The notes beneath the pieces are model-generated. The model ran no database searches and had not been told where the DNA came from. It saw nothing but the letters and a program-made list of their open reading frames with translations. Below, piece after piece: positions 6,806-11,310 of a DNA stretch of 11,310 nt. Origin of the DNA: Firmicutes bacterium UBA6648 (lineage in GTDB: Bacteria > Bacillota > Clostridia > Peptostreptococcales > Anaerovoracaceae); assembly GCA_002455605.1 (NCBI GenBank), contig DKLE01000204.1:1-11310 (forward strand), given 5' to 3'. The position numbers were made by a program, and so were the translations under genes. How positions within the stretch are numbered: the first letter of the stretch is position 1; the number at the start of each line of letters is the position of its first letter.

Positions 6806-6844
6806 AAAAATACAGCCTTATGAAAATCATAAGGCTGTATTTTT
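6806..6844. terminator. Bidirectional terminator shared by rodA and minD
   Basis: An exact inverted repeat of 18 bp per arm surrounds the 3-nt loop AAA (6824-6826). The GC-containing core is TACAGCCTTATGA and the ends are A5 on the left and T5 on the right, so each strand carries a stem followed by a U-run. It starts 10 nt after the rodA stop and 8 nt after the minD stop. Confidence 0.92.
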
Positions 6845-6852
6845 TATTGCTT

Positions 6853-7581
6853 CTATTTGCTTATATTTATAATTCTATCCACTATATTATTAAAATTTTC
6901 TTCTATGTAGGTGCCTTTTTTCAATACCACCGGTATGCCATTATTCGCTGCAATATGAATATTGTCGTCATACTGAATAATTCCCGCCATAGGGGGTTTT
7001 AAAATATCATTTATTTCACTGATATTCGGCACAACACCCAAGCTCATTAAGTCCGCTTTTACTTTATTGACGATATACATTCGTTCTCCGATACCCAGAT
7101 CTTTTAAAATTCTGTCCAACGTATCCGCGTCTCGAACAGCTACATGCTCAGGTACAGTAATAATTACTCCTATATCGGCCCCGGCAGCGGCAAGCTTCAG
7201 CCCTTCACCTATCCCCGCCGGTGCATCTATTAAGACATAGTCAAATCTTTCTTTTAATTTTTCACAAAGAATTTTCATATGTAAAGGGGTTAAATCCCCC
7301 TTGTCTCTATGATGAGCAGCCGATATTAAATAGAGTTCCTCGAACCTCCGGTCCCGGATTAATGCTTGTTTTATCCTGCAAAGTCCTGTCAGTGCGTCAG
7401 CTATATCATAGACAACTTTATTTTCAAGGCCTAAACACAGGTCCAGATTGCGCAGTCCCATATCCATATCGATCAGAACCACTTTATACCCTTTCTGTGC
7501 TAATGCAGCACCAGCATTTACAGTAAAAACAGTTTTTCCTACACCGCCCTTCCCTGATGCTATCAAAATAACTTTGCCCAT
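6853..7581 (-). CDS. minD: MinD-like ParA/MinD ATPase lacking the membrane-targeting tail
   Basis: This 242-residue deviant-Walker ATPase has the P-loop GKGGVGKT (10-17, signature lysines K11 and K16), the A' motif IDMDMGLRNLDLCLGLE (37-53, D40 conserved), the RDKGDLT block (92-98) and a Walker B-type IDAPAGIG (118-125). MinD normally dimerises with ATP on the membrane, recruits MinC to block FtsZ at the poles and is cycled by MinE or anchored by DivIVA/MinJ. The motifs are those of MinD rather than of chromosomal ParA. The protein stops at NNIVDRIINISK, where most MinD proteins (about 265 residues) continue into a short amphipathic helix that binds the membrane; that helix is absent. No minC or minE lies beside it. 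The start has an ideal AGGAGG 8 nt upstream, and the gene follows mrdA by 17 nt, so it is part of the mre operon. FlhG or another MinD paralogue is an alternative. Confidence 0.82.
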   Translation of the reverse strand: MGKVILIASGKGGVGKTVFTVNAGAALAQKGYKVVLIDMDMGLRNLDLCLGLENKVVYDIADALTGLCRIKQALIRDRRFEELYLISAAHHRDKGDLTPLHMKILCEKLKERFDYVLIDAPAGIGEGLKLAAAGADIGVIITVPEHVAVRDADTLDRILKDLGIGERMYIVNKVKADLMSLGVVPNISEINDILKPPMAGIIQYDDNIHIAANNGIPVVLKKGTYIEENFNNIVDRIINISK

Positions 7582-7598
7582 ATTTATTGCCTCCTAGT

Positions 7599-10391
7599 TT
7601 ATTGAATCGTTGTATTTAAATTGAAATCCTCGTAAGTCTTATCTAATTGCAAATATTTGCCTATAACTTCACGAGCTACCGGAGCAGCATACCCAGCTGT
7701 ACCACCCTGAACAATCATAACAGCCACGGCAATTTTAGGATTATCCGCAGGTGCCATTGCTAATACCCAAGCAAAGTTATCATAATTACTCTTATAAACA
7801 TCTATCTTTTCATAATCAACCGTTCCGTTGCTCAAATTGATTACGGCCTGTCTCACAGCACCGTCTTTTGTTCTGTAAGTATCCGGCTCTTTCTTCATAA
7901 GACGTGTCATTTCATTTTCCACTTGTTCCCATGAAAGCTTTGGATTTATTTGTTTTAAATGCTGCTTCATATATGCTACTTCATCGGGAGGATGCATTTT
8001 TCCTGATCGTTCAGCGGTACCCGTCTTCCCTGCTACTTCAACAGGAAAATTAGCAAACAAGCTCCTTAAGCTTCCTTTCGGACCATTTACTACGCGTTTC
8101 ATGCCTTCAATAATCTGATCCAAATGACGTTCGTCGCTTAAATCAATCTTTGTTCCGGGTTCTTTTTCAATGGGGCCCTGGCCTTCTATAGCTTGAATCA
8201 GGCTTACTTTATTGTGCACACCCTTATTCCCTATCGTCGCAATGTAGTTGGCCATTTGCAACGGGGTATACGAATTTTCACCCTGACCGATAGCAATATT
8301 AAATTCATCCCCCAAAGTCCATGAAGCATAATTAAAATAGGTGTATTTGCATAAATCTGCTAACGAATCGATCATATCTTCCTTAACGCCCAGCTTCATC
8401 TCTGTCAGTCTCTTGACAATTTCATTCTTTGTTGGGTTTTCTTCTGTCCAGCTTACAATGGTATCTATGTTTTTAGACAACTTCTGCTCGTCCTTCAGAA
8501 CATTTTTGGCAAAATACTTTTCTGATTTACCCTTCAGAACTGAACGCAGACTGGATTTCATTTGTTCCGTTTTCTTCTCAGCAGTAGGGACACCTACAAC
8601 CCGTTCCGGGATTTCAATTCCGGTTGACTTTCCCAACCCATATTGTTCAGCATAAGAAGTTATAACATCAATGCTAATGGGTGTTCGGTATCCTAATTTT
8701 GCCCCTTTATAGTAATCCTTTCCCGTAGCTATATCATAAAAATAGTAGTTACAGGATACTTCCAAGGCTTCAGCCAAGTTTATATTTCCATGAGACCCGC
8801 CGTTTCTGTGCCAGATTAAACAGGCATACGGCCTGTTTCCTACCATGACACGGCCTCCGTCATGAAGCCTCATATAGGGATCCAGCCCACATTCTAATGC
8901 CGCAGTAGCCGTAACCATCTTAAAAGTAGAACCCGGCTGTACAGGAGTTCTAGTTGCTACGTTATATAGAGGGGCTGGTGCCATATAATCTCTGGGATTC
9001 TGACTTTGCAGTGCATTCCAATCGTCTTTACTGATTCCTGTGGCAAACAGATTAGGATCAAAATCCGGAGCGCTGGCCATAGCCAGTACATCCCCGGTTT
9101 CTACTTCAATAGCAACAACTGCTCCCACATTTGCATTTTTAAAAGCTTTTGAATATTTGTAGTTTCCATATTCACTTTTAAAGGTGCCGCCAATCTGAAT
9201 TTGCTTTAAAGCCTGCTCCAGAGCATCTTCAGCTGTTTTCTGCAATTCTAAGTCAATGGTTAAATATACATCCTTGCCCTTTTCCGGTTCTGTTTCACTG
9301 ATTGTACGAACCAGCTCACCAACCGCATTTACTTGAACGTTTTTAGTACCGTCCTTGCCCTTCAGGATGGTTTCATAAGCACTTTCTATGCCGTCTTGGC
9401 CGATAAGATCATTTGCATTATAGCCTAAAGTATCTACGTAATGCTCCTTGTTGCTTTCAGAGATCTGTCCCAGATAGCCGATAATATGTGCTGCTGTGTT
9501 TGCATTGGGATAATATCTCATGGTTTCTGAAACAACCTTTACCTGTGGAAGCTCTGCACTTCTTTCTTCAATTTCTACTATAGTTTTGTCGGAAATTCCT
9601 TTAGCAATGTCTGCCGGAAGATATTTCCTGAATCCCATGGACTTCATTTCATTTCTGATTACGATAATTTTTCTTGCCTGTTCGTTTGAAATCATCGGAT
9701 CAATTTTGAAATAATCTCGTAACCGGTAAAAAGCCTCTTTAGCTGTCAGATCTGTCTTTTTTTCTTTTTTCTCAGTGAGCGTCGCCTTATCTAATCCATA
9801 TTTCCCCAGAAAGCTCTGCTTATCCAACTCTTTTGTAAATTCCATGTTTTTTACCGAAATAGGAGGATATATCTTATATAAATTCTGCAGCTCTGACTGC
9901 GCGTCATATTTATCCAGCGATTCATCAATCCCGTATCGGACTCTCAATTCATCAAAAGCGTCCTGAGCAGTAAATGTCGTCGGCATTTCCAGATCGGAAA
10001 GCCATTCCTCTATATCATTCTGATAAGTATACGAGAAATGATTTCCCTGAATAATAATTGGCAGATTATCAAAATAATTTTCATTATTTTTCTCTAAGAT
10101 CGCCGTAACTTCACTGCAGACTCTGTTTAATTCATCATCATCCGAATCCCCTGCATTAATCTGCAGAGTAAAAGCTTGCGTATTGCCTGCAATAACTCTT
10201 CCATATCTATCCAATATTTCTCCTCTGGGAGCTTTAGTATAAATACTTTTTGTACTGATGCTTGTCGCTTCCACCGCCCATTTCTCATTCTGCATAACCG
10301 TCAGAATAAACAGCCTAAAGAATAAAACAATCATGAGTATAGTTATAACAGAAACAATCTGACCATATCTTGATTTTAATACTTTTTCCAT
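7599..10391 (-). CDS. mrdA: Penicillin-binding protein 2 (elongation-specific transpeptidase), enlarged
   Basis: This 930-residue class B PBP cross-links the peptidoglycan made by RodA. A short cytoplasmic tail is followed by a membrane helix (about 11-33) and the PBP dimerisation domain starting with APRGEILDRYGRVIAGN (54-70) and ending near the MRYYPNANTAAHIIGYLG block (291-308). The transpeptidase domain has SxxK as STFK (S488 nucleophile, K491), SxN as SCN (546-548) and KTGT (789-792). Most bacterial PBP2 proteins have 600-700 residues. The excess lies in an N-terminal repeated module (141-156 and 216-231), an insertion of about 85 residues between the GIEIPE block and the IGQG block (600-690), and one of about 70 residues after KTGT (797-866). 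The start ATG has AGGT 7 nt upstream and overlaps the end of mreD by 16 nt, showing translational linkage. SpoVD-like function is less likely because of the mre neighbours and no PASTA domain. Confidence 0.93.
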   Translation of the reverse strand: MEKVLKSRYGQIVSVITILMIVLFFRLFILTVMQNEKWAVEATSISTKSIYTKAPRGEILDRYGRVIAGNTQAFTLQINAGDSDDDELNRVCSEVTAILEKNNENYFDNLPIIIQGNHFSYTYQNDIEEWLSDLEMPTTFTAQDAFDELRVRYGIDESLDKYDAQSELQNLYKIYPPISVKNMEFTKELDKQSFLGKYGLDKATLTEKKEKKTDLTAKEAFYRLRDYFKIDPMISNEQARKIIVIRNEMKSMGFRKYLPADIAKGISDKTIVEIEERSAELPQVKVVSETMRYYPNANTAAHIIGYLGQISESNKEHYVDTLGYNANDLIGQDGIESAYETILKGKDGTKNVQVNAVGELVRTISETEPEKGKDVYLTIDLELQKTAEDALEQALKQIQIGGTFKSEYGNYKYSKAFKNANVGAVVAIEVETGDVLAMASAPDFDPNLFATGISKDDWNALQSQNPRDYMAPAPLYNVATRTPVQPGSTFKMVTATAALECGLDPYMRLHDGGRVMVGNRPYACLIWHRNGGSHGNINLAEALEVSCNYYFYDIATGKDYYKGAKLGYRTPISIDVITSYAEQYGLGKSTGIEIPERVVGVPTAEKKTEQMKSSLRSVLKGKSEKYFAKNVLKDEQKLSKNIDTIVSWTEENPTKNEIVKRLTEMKLGVKEDMIDSLADLCKYTYFNYASWTLGDEFNIAIGQGENSYTPLQMANYIATIGNKGVHNKVSLIQAIEGQGPIEKEPGTKIDLSDERHLDQIIEGMKRVVNGPKGSLRSLFANFPVEVAGKTGTAERSGKMHPPDEVAYMKQHLKQINPKLSWEQVENEMTRLMKKEPDTYRTKDGAVRQAVINLSNGTVDYEKIDVYKSNYDNFAWVLAMAPADNPKIAVAVMIVQGGTAGYAAPVAREVIGKYLQLDKTYEDFNLNTTIQ

Positions 10392-10885
10392 ATTAAATAC
10401 CTATCATTTCTATACTTAACTACTTTCTTTATAAAAATTAAGTACAATATGAATACAATTGCTGTATTGTAGATTATATATATTGGCTGCAGCTTTAGCC
10501 AATAGGTCAATGAATAAACACTGCCGAAGCATGCGTTTATTATAAAGTATATGAAATTAAATACCAAAGTTGACCCTACTGAAACAATTATAATTGAAGC
10601 AATATTTTCTTTATTTATCGTCTCCCTTAAATTGATTACAAGCAAGCTTACTATTAAATAAGAAAATGCTGCTACTCCTACATACTGTGCCATACACGAA
10701 TCTGAAAGCAGACCAAAAACTACTCCTAAAATAAGCCCATTGAAATCTTCATATAAAAATGAATAAATCACAACTAGGCATAAAATTAAATTTGGAGTAG
10801 CTCCATATATCGAAAATAAATTTAACACCGTTCCCTGCAAAATGAAAGCAACGAAAAAGATGATGACAGCAAATCTCATTTTCAT
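10376..10885 (-). CDS. mreD: Rod shape-determining protein MreD
   Basis: This small membrane protein of 169 residues has the usual MreD length and about five hydrophobic helices: near residues 5-22, 30-45, 50-70 (LILGVVFGLLSD), 72-88, and 100-160, the last holding further segments. Family features include the start MKMRFAVI, the motif NGLILGVVFGLLSDS and a basic C-terminus (IKKVVKYRNDRYLIWKKY). MreD is poorly conserved in sequence, so the call rests on length, topology, the GLxxD pattern and position between mreC and mrdA. The ATG overlaps the mreC stop as ATGA. MreD helps connect MreB filaments to the MreC/PBP2/RodA complex in the membrane. Its end overlaps mrdA by 16 nt. Confidence 0.9.
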   Translation of the reverse strand: MKMRFAVIIFFVAFILQGTVLNLFSIYGATPNLILCLVVIYSFLYEDFNGLILGVVFGLLSDSCMAQYVGVAAFSYLIVSLLVINLRETINKENIASIIIVSVGSTLVFNFIYFIINACFGSVYSLTYWLKLQPIYIIYNTAIVFILYLIFIKKVVKYRNDRYLIWKKY

Positions 10886-11310
10886 ATAATAACCGCCACC
10901 TTCTGTAAGCTTTTAAAGGATACACTCGGCTGAATCTTAACCGTTTTAAGCTGTGTATCACTGTTATATTTAACCGAAAGAATTTTGCCGATTTTAATTC
11001 CTTCCGGATATAATCCCATATTGGAAGTAACTAAGGTGTCTCCTTCAATAACACTGGCTTTATTGTCCAGCATAAATCCAGATAATGAACCCGTACTGTC
11101 ACCGGACACGATACCGATTAAGCTCATATCCCGAAGCACCATAAAACTGACACTGTTTGATTCATCGATGATAGAAACTACCTTCGACCAACCGTTGCCG
11201 CAGTCCATGACTTTTCCCACCAGGCCGTCTCCATTTACTACTATGCAGTCTTTTTTTATGCCGCTTTCAGTCCCTCTGTCTATGGTAAAAATATTAAACC
11301 AATTGGAGCC
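10882..11310 (-). CDS. mreC: Rod shape-determining protein MreC, C-terminal half (5' end outside window)
   Basis: The frame is open from the right edge to a TGA at 10882, giving 142 residues, about half of a usual MreC (roughly 280). The missing part would hold the signal-anchor helix and coiled coil. The visible part is the periplasmic beta-domain region, with NWFNIFTIDRGTESGI at its start, the block VNGDGLVGKV, GDTLVTSNMGLYPEGIKIGKI, and the end VSFKSLQKVAVII. These are characteristic MreC patterns (the NGLVGKV type and the GD-VTSG-GxxFPxGIxVGKV type). MreC binds PBP2 and activates elongasome synthesis. A GTG at 11220 could be mistaken for the start, but conserved MreC sequence continues upstream to the edge. 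The stop overlaps the mreD start as ATGA. Confidence 0.93.
   Translation of the reverse strand, partial: GSNWFNIFTIDRGTESGIKKDCIVVNGDGLVGKVMDCGNGWSKVVSIIDESNSVSFMVLRDMSLIGIVSGDSTGSLSGFMLDNKASVIEGDTLVTSNMGLYPEGIKIGKILSVKYNSDTQLKTVKIQPSVSFKSLQKVAVII

Noticed and set aside
7582..7598. A remnant of minC between mrdA and minD
   Set aside because: Only 17 nt separate the two genes and they contain the minD ribosome binding site; there is no room for a remnant.
10882..11220. A 112-residue protein starting at GTG 11220
   Set aside because: The frame continues upstream to the window edge with recognisable MreC sequence (NWFNIFTIDRGTESGI), so 11220 is an internal codon of a truncated MreC.
1..11310. 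CRISPR array, tRNA or rRNA genes, insertion sequences, phage or defence genes
   Set aside because: No regularly spaced repeats, no cloverleaf or rRNA sequence, no transposase or integrase motifs and no unexplained gap larger than about 200 bp were found.

Overview
The window looks like a chromosomal segment of a low-GC Gram-positive bacterium of the class Clostridia. The evidence is AT-rich intergenic DNA, strong AGGAGG-type ribosome binding sites, an RNase Y gene, a ThiI/NifS pair of the Bacillus/Clostridium type, and an mre-PBP2-min cell-shape cluster with a long clostridial-style PBP2. No tRNA, rRNA, CRISPR array, transposon or phage gene is visible, and every base lies in or within about 200 bp of a housekeeping gene. 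The order below the class cannot be fixed from this sequence alone.

Left part (1-5448, all minus strand). Read in the direction of transcription, the genes are rny (RNase Y), a rho-independent terminator, a MATE-family efflux pump with a TTG start, then a two-gene unit of a cysteine desulfurase followed by thiI. thiI runs off the left edge and lacks only its last residues. The desulfurase-thiI pair is the known sulfur-relay arrangement for 4-thiouridine in tRNA. It has its own candidate promoter, with a 22-bp palindrome placed at the predicted transcription start.

Centre (5449-6852). A divergent intergenic region of about 200 bp separates rny (leftward) from rodA (rightward). It holds three different inverted repeats and a very good vegetative promoter for rodA. 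rodA ends against the oppositely oriented minD, and the two share one perfect bidirectional terminator.

Right part (6853-11310, all minus strand). The order is mreC (5' end outside the window), mreD, mrdA (PBP2) and minD, in a compact operon with a 4-nt overlap, a 16-nt overlap and a 17-nt gap. Together with rodA these encode most of the elongasome: MreC and MreD as membrane scaffold, RodA as the glycan polymerase and PBP2 as its partner transpeptidase. mreB would be expected just upstream of mreC, off the right edge.

The most notable departures from the usual pattern are as follows. minD is present without minC or minE and lacks the C-terminal membrane-targeting helix. rodA is inverted relative to the rest of the cluster. 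PBP2 is very long, with a repeated module and two large insertions around its catalytic motifs. rny has a perfect Shine-Dalgarno sequence that overlaps its only nearby conventional start codon and sits 8 nt from an ATT codon. I found no clear new defence or mobile system; the region is mostly conserved core genes with unusual architecture.
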